DNA of 64,000 nt. Origin: Cupriavidus sp. D384 (GTDB lineage: Bacteria; Pseudomonadota; Gammaproteobacteria; Burkholderiales; Burkholderiaceae). Below are positions 27,237 through 35,818 of the stretch, in pieces. Location: NCBI RefSeq assembly GCF_001652915.1, contig NZ_BBQI01000090.1, positions 310,001-374,000 of the forward strand, written 5' to 3'. The position numbers were made by a program, and so were the translations under genes. The notes below the pieces were generated by a model, which saw only the letters and a list, made by a program, of their open reading frames with translations, was not told where the DNA came from and did no database searches. The stretch's first letter is position 1; every line of letters begins with the position of its first letter.

Positions 27237-29429
27237 TTACGACTTGATCGCCCAGATATTGGTCTGGGTAGCATCCGGGCCCGTGGCGGTGTTGTTGCCG
27301 GAGCCCACCGAACCGCTGCCGCTGCCGCCGGCCACGCTGCCGCCCGACTGCAGGTCGCCGGCCTTGACCACGTACTTGTGGTTCATCGGGCGAACCGAGT
27401 CGAAGTGCGTATTGGCGCTGCCCGAGTACTCCGCCAGGTTCGCCAGGTTGTCGGCGATGTACTGCTCGGTGTACTTCGAGCGGTTCATGTACGACGTCGG
27501 CACAGCGGGGTCTGCCAGGCCGAACATGTCCTGCATCGTGCGCACGAACGAGAAGTGGCTGTAGGCGTCGGAATCGACGATCTGCTTCGGCGCGCCGGGC
27601 TGGTTGGTCAGCAGCGCGAAGATGGTCGGGCCGTCGCCCTTGTTGCCGCCGTTGTAGCGCGGAACGGCCGTGGTGATGCCCTCGCCCAGCGGCGCACCGC
27701 TGGTGGCGGCACCACCCACATTCCAGCCGCAGCACGACGAACTGCCGAAGAAGCTGCTGCCTTCGTCGAACAGCATCACGATGGCCGAACGGCGGCTGGT
27801 GTTCTTCCAGACCGGCGATGCCTGGATCTGGTCCACCAGGTACTTGGCGTACGCATCGCCACGCGCGATATTGGTCGACGAGCAGGTGCCCACGCCGTGG
27901 ATGTCGTCGCACTGGTCCGGCACGATGTAGTTCAGCGCACCGATATCGCCGCTCTTGAGGTCATCCTCGAACTGGTGCGTGTTCCACGTGATGCTGTTGG
28001 CCGCCGCGTAGCTGACGATCGACGCATCCCACTGGCCGCCGCTCACCGTGCGGTTCAGGTTCTTGAAGAAGTCCGGGCGGTTGCGCACGTCGTCGAAGTT
28101 GACTGCCGGGTGGTGCTTGGTCTTGTACAGGCCGGCAGGCATCGTCTCCGAGGCGCCCGAGGTGGGGTTCGGACCCGTGATCGACGCATTGGCCACGCCG
28201 TCCTTGCGCGGATCCTGGCCCGGGTTCATCGACTCGCTGTACACGCGCGCCGCCATGCCGGCCTTGTAGAGCGCCGTGAACATGTTGCGGCGGCCCTTCA
28301 GGTTGTGGACCTTGGTATCGGCATTGCACGCCGTGACCGGCACGTAGACGTCGGTCGGCTGGTTGGCCGTGTCGCCGGCAGGCAGGCAGTTCCATGCGTT
28401 GTCGTCGGCCACGCCCCAGTCATCGGCGCTGGCCAGCGAGATGTAGTTCGGCTCGCTGGGGTTGCCGGTCGAGAAGTAGTTGGCCGCCTTGTTGCCTTCC
28501 GTGTGCAGGTACTTGTAGAAGTTCGGGTAGGCCGCGTTGTCGATGGTCTGGTTGCTGTGGTTCTCGAAGATCACCACGAACAGGTGGTCGTAGCGCGGAA
28601 TGCCTTCGGGGTTGAACGCGGCGTCCTGTGCAGCCTTCAGCGAGGTCACCGGGTCGGCAGCGCTGTCGCTGGCGTAGCCGCGATCCAGGATCGTGGTGGC
28701 CTGCGTGTAGCGGGCGGCCAGCGTGTTGTCCTCGACCAGCAGCGCCTTGGTGGCGGCCGCGCTGGCCAGCGAACCCGGCAACGCCACCACATCGTCGGCG
28801 TTGATGGCGACATCGGCCGTGCCGCCGGTGAAGCTCAGGCGCCCGGCGATGGCGGCCTTGGCATCGGCGAACTTCATCGATTCCGATTCCGTCAGGCGCA
28901 CCGCCTCGGTGGAAAGCGGGCTGATGACCACGTCCGTACCGGCCGCAGCCTGTTCGGCGGCACTGCGCAGGATCATCTTGCTGGCCACCTTGGTATTGCC
29001 AGCCACGGGGTCGACAAACGACGCATCGGTGCCCACCACGGCCACCAGGCTGGCGGCCGGCGTGGCCAGTGTGAAGCGGCCATTGGCGTCGGTACGCGTG
29101 GCAGCCTCGCCGGTATCGCACAGGCCATTGCTGTTGGTATCGGCGCAGACCGTGGCGTTGGCATAGGTCACGGGCACGAACGCCTGGTCGACGTTGTCGC
29201 CGGTGGTGCTCTTGGCGTAGTCAACGCCGGTGGCCGACGAATTCGCCACGCCGGTCGGGTTCTTGACGGCCGCGCCGGCCACGACGCCGCTCACGGTCTG
29301 CGTGGTACCGCCGTTGCCGGTGGTGCCCGTCGCCGTGGTGGTGGTGTCATCGCCGCCGCAGGCGGTCAGCAGCGCAGCAGCCGCCAGCGCGGTAAGCAAG
29401 GGGACGTAGGTAGTTTTGTTTGGGTGCAT
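27237..29429 (-). CDS. Secreted phosphoesterase (acid phosphatase / phospholipase C family lipoprotein)
   Basis: A 730-residue product. The signal peptide ends in a lipobox (AAAALLTACGGDD). A Thr/Gly-rich linker and a small beta-sandwich-like region (DTNSNGLCDTGEAATRTDAN) follow. The phosphoesterase domain starts near residue 275 with YDHLFVVIFENHSNQTIDN (nucleophile region) and has NIARGDAYAKYLVDQ and IVMLFDEGSSFF with its metal-binding Asp/Glu. The C-terminus is Gly/Ser-rich. This is the alkaline-phosphatase superfamily branch containing AcpA and phospholipase C. It is outer-surface or periplasmic, and heads the three-gene minus-strand group with the di-heme peroxidase. Confidence 0.87.
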   Translation of the reverse strand: MHPNKTTYVPLLTALAAAALLTACGGDDTTTTATGTTGNGGTTQTVSGVVAGAAVKNPTGVANSSATGVDYAKSTTGDNVDQAFVPVTYANATVCADTNSNGLCDTGEAATRTDANGRFTLATPAASLVAVVGTDASFVDPVAGNTKVASKMILRSAAEQAAAGTDVVISPLSTEAVRLTESESMKFADAKAAIAGRLSFTGGTADVAINADDVVALPGSLASAAATKALLVEDNTLAARYTQATTILDRGYASDSAADPVTSLKAAQDAAFNPEGIPRYDHLFVVIFENHSNQTIDNAAYPNFYKYLHTEGNKAANYFSTGNPSEPNYISLASADDWGVADDNAWNCLPAGDTANQPTDVYVPVTACNADTKVHNLKGRRNMFTALYKAGMAARVYSESMNPGQDPRKDGVANASITGPNPTSGASETMPAGLYKTKHHPAVNFDDVRNRPDFFKNLNRTVSGGQWDASIVSYAAANSITWNTHQFEDDLKSGDIGALNYIVPDQCDDIHGVGTCSSTNIARGDAYAKYLVDQIQASPVWKNTSRRSAIVMLFDEGSSFFGSSSCCGWNVGGAATSGAPLGEGITTAVPRYNGGNKGDGPTIFALLTNQPGAPKQIVDSDAYSHFSFVRTMQDMFGLADPAVPTSYMNRSKYTEQYIADNLANLAEYSGSANTHFDSVRPMNHKYVVKAGDLQSGGSVAGGSGSGSVGSGNNTATGPDATQTNIWAIKS

Positions 29430-29797
29430 GGTTCTGGCTCGCCGGTAATCGCGCGATGGTTATCAGTGGGACTCGAGTGGGTCTCGAGGAGAGTCTCTTT
29501 AGCGCCGCACCAGAGGCTGCCCCGTCGCGATGGTGCTGGCGGGCGCGCCGCCTGCGCAGGAAGGCTCCGGGCCGGCGACAGCGCGAAAGCCATCCCCAAC
29601 CCTGTGCAGCGGGCCAGATGCTAGAAATTGAATGTGACGATTTCGTGGAATGCTTGACGTATCGAGTTACAGAAGATTTCGACGCGACGAATCCCGATAC
29701 AAAGCGGACATACAGTTGCCAGGGCCGCTGCCACGGGGCAATACTTGCGGCCGCCCCGTTTTCATCCGTCCTTGCGACTCGTGGAGGAATCCCGCTC

Positions 29798-30736
29798 ATG
29801 CACCCCGCCCCGCACTCCGACAACGCACCCCGCCAGATGGCGACGCTCCATTTCTCGCCGGAACTGCGCGACTGGATCGTGGGGGCGCTGAAGCGTGGCG
29901 GTACGGCACCGGAGATCGCCGAAGCGCTGGTGTCACGGCAGTTCGATCCGGCCGTGGCCCGTACGCTGGTGGATGCCTTTGCGCGCGTGTTGCACGACGG
30001 CGGGCCGTTGCCCGAAGGCCAGATCAGCGTCGAACGGATGCCGATGGCGCCGGCCGTGCCCAGGCTGCCATATGCTTCTGTGCTACGCGGCGGCGATCGT
30101 GACGTGCACGTCCTGTCGCGCACGGACAAACCGGTGGTGGCCGTGCTCGAAGGCGTGCTCAGTCATGCGGAATGCGATGCGCTAATGGCGGCGGCACGCC
30201 CACGCCTGGCGCCGTCGACCATCGTCGACCCGCGTACCGGCGCGCATGTGGTCAGCGCCGACCGCAGCAGCCAGGGCATGTTCTTCCAGCTGGCCGAGTC
30301 CGCGCTGCTGGCAGCCATCGACGCGCGCGTATCGGCGCTGATGCAGTGGCCCACGGAACACGGCGAGGGCCTGCAGGTGCTGCAGTACCGGCCCGGCGCC
30401 GAGAGCCGGCCGCATTTTGACTTCCTGATGCCAAACAACGCGGCCAACCAGGCATCGATCGCGCGCAGCGGCCAGCGCGTGAGCACCATGGTGATCTACC
30501 TGAACGATGTGGAAGAAGGCGGCGAAACGGTGTTTCCGGAAATTGGCCTGATGGTGGTGCCGCGCAAGGGCAATGCGGTGTACTTCGAGTATTGCGACAG
30601 CAACGGGCAGCTCGACGGCAAGACGCTTCACGCCGCAGCCCCGGTTGCGCGAGGCGAAAAATGGGTGGCTACCAAGTGGATGCGACAGCGGCGCTTTGTG
30701 TCCGCGGCCGAAGAGGCGCAGATCGCATCGATGTAG
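29798..30736 (+). CDS. 2OG-Fe(II) oxygenase, prolyl 4-hydroxylase type
   Basis: A 312-residue protein. The C-terminal P4Hc domain shows LQVLQYRPGAESRPHFDF (HxD iron ligands), MVIYLNDVEEGGETVFPEIG, and LHAAAPVARGEKWVATKWM with the third histidine and the 2-oxoglutarate-binding lysine. All catalytic residues are present. The N-terminal 100 residues are helical and unassigned. The ATG at 29798 has GTGGAGGAATCCCGCTC before it. Bacterial relatives hydroxylate proteins or peptides. The 368-bp gap upstream (29430-29797) holds CTCGAG-containing repeats at about 29470-29495 but no gene. Confidence 0.9.
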   Translation: MHPAPHSDNAPRQMATLHFSPELRDWIVGALKRGGTAPEIAEALVSRQFDPAVARTLVDAFARVLHDGGPLPEGQISVERMPMAPAVPRLPYASVLRGGDRDVHVLSRTDKPVVAVLEGVLSHAECDALMAAARPRLAPSTIVDPRTGAHVVSADRSSQGMFFQLAESALLAAIDARVSALMQWPTEHGEGLQVLQYRPGAESRPHFDFLMPNNAANQASIARSGQRVSTMVIYLNDVEEGGETVFPEIGLMVVPRKGNAVYFEYCDSNGQLDGKTLHAAAPVARGEKWVATKWMRQRRFVSAAEEAQIASM

Positions 30737-30768
30737 GACGCGGGCCAGCCAGCCGCCGGCCCTGCGCG

Positions 30769-31506
30769 CTATGCGCGACGGCGCGGCGCCATCACCGGTT
30801 CGGCCAGATGGGCGAACACAATGCCCAGCGCCGCCCACAGCACCGCCTGGATGCCGAACGCCGCCACGCGATATTGCCACAGCAGCGTGGACGGAAAATG
30901 CTCGGGCACCTCGTTGATCTCGGGCAGCAGCGCATGTGCCAGCGCGCCCAGCACCACGAAGATCGCGCCGGCGGCCAGGCCCACGGTCCAGCCGTCCCGG
31001 CGCGCGGCCAGTCGCCGCGCCACCACCACCGCCACCACCATGGCCGCCAGCGACACGGCGATCATCGAAAAGAACAGCGCCGTGCGCAGGCCGATGGTCG
31101 ACGGATCGCCGATGGCCGGCGGATTCGGCGGGTACTTGAAGAACGGCACCAGCACGATCGCGATATAGCCAAGCAGCGCCAGCAGCCCCGAGGTTGCCCG
31201 TGGACCCAGCGCCCCCAGGGCGCCCATGCGGCCGTGGACGAACGCGAAGACCAGCGCGAACAATCCGCCCAGCGCGGCGCCGAACACGCCCAGCCCGACA
31301 AACAGGCCGACACCCGACTGGGTGTCGCGGCTGACCAGTTCGGGCATCTCGTGCGCATGGCTGCCGCCCATCGCATGGGTGGCCTGTTCCTCGAAGGCGA
31401 TGGCCGCCTCCACCTGCGGTTCACCCACCACGCGAGCGAACGCAAAGGCCAGCAGGCTGGCCACAAAGCCCGCGATCATGCCGCGGACCAGCAGACTTCT
31501 CACCAT
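30769..31506 (-). CDS. cbtA: Cobalt transporter subunit CbtA
   Basis: A 245-residue protein with five to six transmembrane segments and the CbtA signatures RSLLVRGMIAGFVASLLAF, the loop FEEQATHAMGGSHAHEMPEL and VPFFKYPPNPPAIGDPSTIG. CbtA and CbtB are predicted cobalt transporters regulated by cobalamin; biochemical proof is limited. It follows cbtB by 12 bp, and the unit is under a cobalamin riboswitch. The His/Met-rich loop near residue 45 may bind metal. Confidence 0.93.
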   Translation of the reverse strand: MVRSLLVRGMIAGFVASLLAFAFARVVGEPQVEAAIAFEEQATHAMGGSHAHEMPELVSRDTQSGVGLFVGLGVFGAALGGLFALVFAFVHGRMGALGALGPRATSGLLALLGYIAIVLVPFFKYPPNPPAIGDPSTIGLRTALFFSMIAVSLAAMVVAVVVARRLAARRDGWTVGLAAGAIFVVLGALAHALLPEINEVPEHFPSTLLWQYRVAAFGIQAVLWAALGIVFAHLAEPVMAPRRRA

Positions 31507-31518
31507 GAAGGGGCCTTC

Positions 31519-31743
31519 TCAGTGGCAGGGAAAGCCAAGCAGATGGCGGCCGTCGTGCACGAACTCGTGCACGTACATGGTGTTGAAGATGGCGGCGGCG
31601 CCCTCTTCCACACCCACGAAGTAGATCGCCAGAAGCAGCAGCATGCCGCCGAAGATGGCCCAGGGCAGCAGTTCGCGAACAGGGATCGTGACCGGCGCGA
31701 TGGCCGGCGCAAGGGTGGCGCTTGCAGTAGCGCTTGCGTGCAT
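31519..31743 (-). CDS. cbtB: Cobalt transporter subunit CbtB
   Basis: A 74-residue protein with one transmembrane helix (ELLPWAIFGGMLLLLAIYFV) and the conserved C-terminal tail YVHEFVHDGRHLLGFPCH, rich in histidine and ending Cys-His, a probable metal site. Size and tail are diagnostic for CbtB. The ATG at 31743 follows AAGGAGAATCCTC. It is the first gene after the cobalamin riboswitch and is followed by cbtA. Confidence 0.93.
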   Translation of the reverse strand: MHASATASATLAPAIAPVTIPVRELLPWAIFGGMLLLLAIYFVGVEEGAAAIFNTMYVHEFVHDGRHLLGFPCH

Positions 31744-31777
31744 GAGGATTCTCCTTGAGGATGACGCGTCCCGTGAT

Positions 31778-31912
31778 GGATCGTTGTGCCCGAGGAGAAG
31801 GTCTGACTTGCCAGCGCCGCCCGCGATATCACGCAGGCAGGCCGGAATACAGTGGCGCGACCGTGCCGGAATCTCACCGGCTTCCTCTCGTCGGAGTGCG
31901 TGCATTCTAGTC
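31778..31912 (-). ncRNA. Cobalamin (B12) riboswitch in the cbtBA leader
   Basis: On the minus strand the leader contains the conserved B12-element core: GAAGCCGGTGAGATTCCGGC, then GGTCGCGCCACTGTATTCCG (the GCCACTG box) and GCAAGTCAGACCTTCTCC. Order and spacing match cobalamin riboswitches. It lies 35 bp upstream of the cbtB ATG. High B12 would be expected to shut off the cobalt transporter. Confidence 0.95.
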
Positions 31913-31975
31913 GAGGGACTACCAATCCACCTAATCGTCATCGCCCAGTTGCCACCCAGCCCGCTGCCAGACGTC

Positions 31976-32539
31976 ATGCCCCGCCGCCTCACCCTGCTCT
32001 GTGTACCCGCCACGGCCGCCCTGCGTGCCGGGCGCTTTCCTGCCGACGACGGGCTCGATGCAGACAATCTCGTCCAGCTGGCCGGGTGGGCCGGCAAACC
32101 CGGCCGGCCAGACCGCGTGCTGTGCAGCCCGATGGCGTGCGCGCGCGACACGGCGCGGGCGCTGGGCCTGCCTGTCACGGTGGAAGATGCGCTGCGGGAA
32201 GTGGACTACGGACGCTGGCGCGGGCGGTCGCTCAAGGAAATCGGCGCCGCCGAGCCCGACGCACTGGCCGCATGGCTGTCCGATCCGGAGATGAATGCAC
32301 ACGGTGGCGAGTCGCTGGCAGCAGTCATCGACCGTGCCGGCCTGTGGCTGTCGCGCTGCGAGCCCGGCCATACGCTGGCCGTGACCCATGCCAGCGTGAT
32401 CCGCGCCATCGTCGTGCATGCGCTGGGGGCGGGGGCACAGGCTGGAATGCGGCTCGATGTCGCGCCGCTGACGCTCACCACGCTGTCAGGCCATGACGCC
32501 GCGTGGCGCGTGACGTCGGTGGCCGCCCAGCCTTACTGA
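31976..32539 (+). CDS. Histidine-phosphatase-fold protein lacking the RHG motif (CobC-like position)
   Basis: A 187-residue protein whose middle and end fit the histidine phosphatase family: PDRVLCSPMACARDTARALG, LREVDYGRWRGRSLKEI, GGESLAAVIDRAGLWL and TLAVTHASVIRAIVVHALG with the second histidine. The N-terminus reads LTLLCVPATAALRAGRFPAD where the catalytic Arg-His-Gly should be. The phospho-accepting histidine is therefore absent, so it is probably not a normal phosphatase. It is divergent from cbtB and its riboswitch, the place where alpha-ribazole phosphatase CobC would make sense. The start has no strong ribosome-binding site. Confidence 0.8.
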   Translation: MPRRLTLLCVPATAALRAGRFPADDGLDADNLVQLAGWAGKPGRPDRVLCSPMACARDTARALGLPVTVEDALREVDYGRWRGRSLKEIGAAEPDALAAWLSDPEMNAHGGESLAAVIDRAGLWLSRCEPGHTLAVTHASVIRAIVVHALGAGAQAGMRLDVAPLTLTTLSGHDAAWRVTSVAAQPY

Positions 32540-32907
32540 GTCGGACAGTTCGTCGCCCCGCCCTGGTCGGTATTGCGGAAGGTCACCACCAGGCGGCTGT
32601 CCTTTGCCATCATCAGCGTGTTGCCGTAGGTCACGGTCGGCATGAACGCGATATCGGGGGCCACGGCCACCGGCGGCTGCCGTTCGGCATCGACGGTGAG
32701 CACCAGTTCGACGGTATAGGTGTCGACGGCAGCGCCCTGCGGCGACTGCGCAAACTTCTGGCGGAACGCGCACATGTCGCGCGTAATGGTGTCGAGCGCC
32801 GCCTGCACGGATACCGACTTGCCGGGCGGGATGGGCGCGGTATTGCACCCCGCCAGCAGCACGGAAGCCAGACTCGCCAGGACAGTGAAGCGCAAGGGCC
32901 GGATCAT
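32533..32907 (-). CDS. Small lipoprotein of unknown function
   Basis: A 124-residue product with a lipobox (SVLLAGC) and a mature domain containing AALDTITRDMCAFRQKFAQ, VELVLTVDAERQPPVAVAP and LVVTFRNTDQGGATNCPTQ. I do not recognise the family. Its 3' end overlaps the convergent histidine-phosphatase-like gene by 7 bp. The ATG at 32907 is chosen because it begins the signal peptide. An N-terminal extension to 33015 is in frame but looks non-coding. Confidence 0.75.
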   Translation of the reverse strand: MIRPLRFTVLASLASVLLAGCNTAPIPPGKSVSVQAALDTITRDMCAFRQKFAQSPQGAAVDTYTVELVLTVDAERQPPVAVAPDIAFMPTVTYGNTLMMAKDSRLVVTFRNTDQGGATNCPTQ

Positions 32908-33184
32908 CGATATCTCCCGCACGGCGGGCGCCGTTGATGCGATGCACTCTACTGCCCACCCGTGCGGCACTCCAATTGGCCCGAAGGCCAACCCTGATTG
33001 CCTTTTACGCGACACATCGCCGTCTCGAAGGCGTTTTTTATGCTCTATAAAGCACTTATCACGACATCAGTCTTTGCAACATGCCGGGTACGCCACAGGC
33101 ACGCCTACCCGTCATCGTGCGACTGCTGCTGGAAAAGATGGCGCGAAACATGGAGGATGCTGAACGTAACAACCAAGGAACGAC

Positions 33185-33919
33185 ATGACTGCTGACAAGG
33201 CCATTCTCGATGCCTTCGCCCCGACCGGCGTGCTGCGCGCATCGATCAACCTGGGTAACCCGGTGCTGGCGCATCGCAAGGACGGCGGCGGTGCCGGCGG
33301 CGTCTCCGTGGAACTGGCGACGGCGCTGGCCGGACGGCTTGGCGTGAAGCTGGAACTGGTGGTGGTGGAGACGGCAGGCAAGTCGGTGGATGTGGTCTCG
33401 AACGAGGAAGCGGACATCGGCTTCTTCGCCATCGATCCCAAGCGCGGCGCCACCATTGCGTTCACGGCGCCGTATGTGCTGATCGAGGGCTACTACATGG
33501 TGCGCGACGATTCGCCGGTGCGCGCCAATGCCGATGTCGACCGTGCTGGTACGCGCGTGGTGGTTGGCAAGGGCAGCGCCTATGACCTCTACCTGACGCG
33601 CGAACTGCAGCACGCCGAGATCGTGCGCGCGCCGTCGTCGCAGACCGTGGTGAAGACGTTCCTGGAAGAACAACGCGACGTGGCCGCCGGCGTGAAGCAG
33701 CAACTGGAGGCCGACACGGCCGGCATGAGCGGGCTGCGCCTGCTGGGCGAGCGCTTCATGGTGATCCGTCAGGCGATGGGCGTGCATAAATCGCGCGGCG
33801 AGGCTGCGGCGGCTTATCTGGCGAAATTCGTCGAGGAGATGAAGGCATCGGGCCAGGTGGCCGCTGCCTTGCAGAAGCACAACATCCAGGGCGCCAACGT
33901 GGCACCGGCCGAAGGCTGA
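33185..33919 (+). CDS. Family 3 solute-binding-fold protein without a signal peptide
   Basis: A 244-residue protein with the SBP_bac_3 fold: LRASINLGNPVLAHRKD, GVSVELATALAGRLGVKLEL, SNEEADIGFFAIDPKRGATI, and AYDLYLTRELQHAEIVRAP. It starts MTADKAILDAFAPTG with no hydrophobic leader, so it should stay in the cytoplasm unless the true start is missed. The ATG at 33185 has AAGGAA before it, and no in-frame signal peptide is visible upstream. Relatives of this short type can be cytosolic enzymes or ligand binders. There are no transport genes nearby. A short CGCC..GGCG stem followed by TTTTTT lies upstream at about 33023-33038. Confidence 0.8.
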   Translation: MTADKAILDAFAPTGVLRASINLGNPVLAHRKDGGGAGGVSVELATALAGRLGVKLELVVVETAGKSVDVVSNEEADIGFFAIDPKRGATIAFTAPYVLIEGYYMVRDDSPVRANADVDRAGTRVVVGKGSAYDLYLTRELQHAEIVRAPSSQTVVKTFLEEQRDVAAGVKQQLEADTAGMSGLRLLGERFMVIRQAMGVHKSRGEAAAAYLAKFVEEMKASGQVAAALQKHNIQGANVAPAEG

Positions 33920-33953
33920 AACGGCCGCGGGGGGCGGGGAGAAACAGAAGGAA

Positions 33954-34025
33954 CGGGATGCCAGGGCCTGGCCCTGGCAGATCCCCCACCCCCGGGTCCC
34001 CGTGTTGCTGCAAACGGGACCCGGT
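33954..34025. terminator. Pair of hairpins between convergent genes
   Basis: TGCCAGGGCC-T-GGCCCTGGCA (33959-33979) is a perfect 10-bp inverted repeat inside a larger GGGA..TCCC pairing. CCGGGTCCC..GGGACCCGG (about 33992-34024) forms a second stem. They lie between the binding-fold gene (plus strand) and the CsgG-like gene (minus strand) and probably insulate both, though neither has a T-run. Confidence 0.5.
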
Positions 34026-34046
34026 GCGGGAGATTGTCCGGCAGGA

Positions 34047-34874
34047 TTACGAGCCGACCTTCAGCTGGCCGCCGCGACCCAGGCCGCCCTTGACTTCCTG
34101 CGCCTTGTAGTTGCGCAGCGACACCACCATGTTGTTGTAGGCGTCCATGAATGCCGCCACGGTGGCCTTGCCTTCAGGCGTACGCGAGAAGCCACCCAGG
34201 CCGCCGGCTGCACCACCGCCGAACGCGCCCAGTGCCGCGCCGAAGTTCGTCGCCGTGGCATTGCCTTCCGAGATCGACAGTTGCACGCCCGAGCGGATGT
34301 CGAACATGGTCAGCGTCACGACCGAAGCCTTGCTCGCCATGGCACCGCCAACCAGCGCGCCAACGCTGCCGAACAGGCTGCCCACGCCGGCGGCGAGTTG
34401 GCCCGTGGGGTCGTTGTCGATGATGATGGCCGGTTCCATATAGTAGTCGGCGGCCACGCGCTGGCCCTTCTGCTGCTTCGAACCGGCGCGGAATTCGCCC
34501 GAGTTGCGCTGCTTGTCGGTGATGTTCGACAGCTTGCTTTCCGTGCGGTTGTTGCCCACGGAGGTGATTACGAAACAGTTCGACTGCTGCACGGCCAGGC
34601 GGATCAGCGGCTCGATGGTCGTGATCTTCGTGGTGGCGCCAAAGCTTGCATACCATTCCTTGCCACGGCCATCGTCAACGGCCAGCGTGCCCAGCGGCGT
34701 ATCGCAACGCTCCAGCGTCGGGTTGGCGTTCACGCTGGTTGCGCCGCCTGCTGCGCCGGTGGCAGCCGTAGGCGCCGTGCCGGTGCTGATCGAGCCACCA
34801 CCCATGTTGGCACAGCCGGCCAGCACCAGTGACGCGGCCAGTGCAGCCGCGCGCAGAGAGTTCTTCTTGGACAT
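34047..34874 (-). CDS. CsgG/HfaB-family lipoprotein
   Basis: A 275-residue lipoprotein (AASLVLAGC, Cys21). The CsgG-like domain has PLIRLAVQQSNCFVITSVG, ADYYMEPAIIIDNDPTGQLA, a glycine-rich helical hairpin (GVGSLFGSVGALVGGAMASK) and VTLTMFDIRSGVQLSISEGN. CsgG-type proteins form outer-membrane-associated assemblies, and CsgG itself secretes curli. The rest of a curli system is absent here, so a looser role in envelope assembly is more likely. It follows a Sel1-repeat lipoprotein gene by 66 bp on the same strand. Confidence 0.85.
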   Translation of the reverse strand: MSKKNSLRAAALAASLVLAGCANMGGGSISTGTAPTAATGAAGGATSVNANPTLERCDTPLGTLAVDDGRGKEWYASFGATTKITTIEPLIRLAVQQSNCFVITSVGNNRTESKLSNITDKQRNSGEFRAGSKQQKGQRVAADYYMEPAIIIDNDPTGQLAAGVGSLFGSVGALVGGAMASKASVVTLTMFDIRSGVQLSISEGNATATNFGAALGAFGGGAAGGLGGFSRTPEGKATVAAFMDAYNNMVVSLRNYKAQEVKGGLGRGGQLKVGS

Positions 34875-34940
34875 GAATTCGCGTTCCTGTTGACGGAAGT
34901 GAAAGGAAAAGTCAGGGAGGGAAGAAATGGCGCCCGGCGC

Positions 34941-35534
34941 TTAGCGCTGGTACCAGCCGGAGGGGCCCCAGACCCAGTAATACGGATAGCCGCTGTACCA
35001 CGCGTACCACGACGTGCGATAGGCCTCGCGCACGCGGTACAGGGCCTGTTCATCCTTCTTGGCGGCCTGGGCCTGCGGAATCAGCGCCGCGGCTTCCTTG
35101 TTGCCCTTGGCGGCAGCACGGGTCAGCCATGCCTCGGCTTCGGCCGGGTCCGAGCCCATTTCCTCGAAGCCCATCAGATAGAGGCGGCCCAGCGCCAGTT
35201 GCGCCTGCACATGGCCGTTGTCGCCAGCCTTGCGCATCCATTCCAGCGCCTGGTAGGTGTTGCGCTCGACGCCGTCGCCGCGCAGCAGGCGCAGGCCCAG
35301 GTCATAGGCCGCATTCGGATTGCCCTCTGCCTTTTCCGCCAGCGCCTGCATGCGGCGATCGGATTCGGTGGGACCCGCCGGGGTAAAGGTCGCGACGCGC
35401 CGGTCCTGCTCCGAGCAGGCATTGCCATTGCACAGCCGCACCGTCGGCGACCGCGACAGCTGCGATTCCGGCGCCTGGGCGCAGGCAGCCAGGCCTAGAA
35501 CTGCCGTAAATACCAAAGGAACAAAAACGCGCAT
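34941..35534 (-). CDS. Sel1-repeat lipoprotein
   Basis: This 197-residue lipoprotein (TAVLGLAAC, Cys18) carries two to three Sel1-like repeats: AAYDLGLRLLRGDGVERNTY, QALEWMRKAGDNGHVQAQLA and LGRLYLMGF..EAEAWLTRAAAKGN. The C-terminus is aromatic-rich (YAWYSGYPYYWVWGPSGWYQ). Sel1 repeats mediate protein contacts. It probably forms an operon with the downstream CsgG-like gene. Upstream, 35535-35700 is markedly AT-rich for this genome, likely the promoter region. Confidence 0.85.
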   Translation of the reverse strand: MRVFVPLVFTAVLGLAACAQAPESQLSRSPTVRLCNGNACSEQDRRVATFTPAGPTESDRRMQALAEKAEGNPNAAYDLGLRLLRGDGVERNTYQALEWMRKAGDNGHVQAQLALGRLYLMGFEEMGSDPAEAEAWLTRAAAKGNKEAAALIPQAQAAKKDEQALYRVREAYRTSWYAWYSGYPYYWVWGPSGWYQR

Positions 35535-35770
35535 GAAACGACCACCCCGAAGTTTTGTTTAGTTTTTATTCGTTTTGCTACAACAGCACATTGTAAGCAA
35601 ACGTTTAGATTGTAACCATAGTACATGTAGCGATTGCAATACTTTGTACCGTTCGCCCGCCTGCCACCCGCCCGGGCGTTCCCAATACGCAACAGTAATC
35701 ATTCGCTTTTGCATGCCCTCTGACGGCTCTGAAATAGGGAAACTCCCACTTTCAGGTGGCTTTGTGCGAC

Positions 35771-35804
35771 GACTACGATGGTCCTGAACGTCCATATCGT
35801 AGTC
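35771..35804. promoter_or_regulatory. Inverted repeat upstream of the cupin/SDR/Bug unit
   Basis: GACTACGAT (35771-35779) and ATCGTAGTC (35796-35804) are a perfect 9-bp inverted repeat with a 16-nt centre, ending 14 nt before the cupin ATG. The position suits a repressor site or a leader hairpin that could mask the ribosome-binding region. Confidence 0.45.
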
Positions 35805-35818
35805 AACATGTCCATACC

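Noticed and set aside
29655-29672. Pho box before the phosphoesterase gene
   Set aside because: CTGTAAC-TCGA-TACGTCA on the minus strand only partly fits the PhoB consensus, and it is more than 200 bp from the start codon.
35737-35772. A fourth copy of the shared operator element before the cupin gene
   Set aside because: Only TTTGTGC and a few flanking bases match (about half the positions), without the conserved arms.
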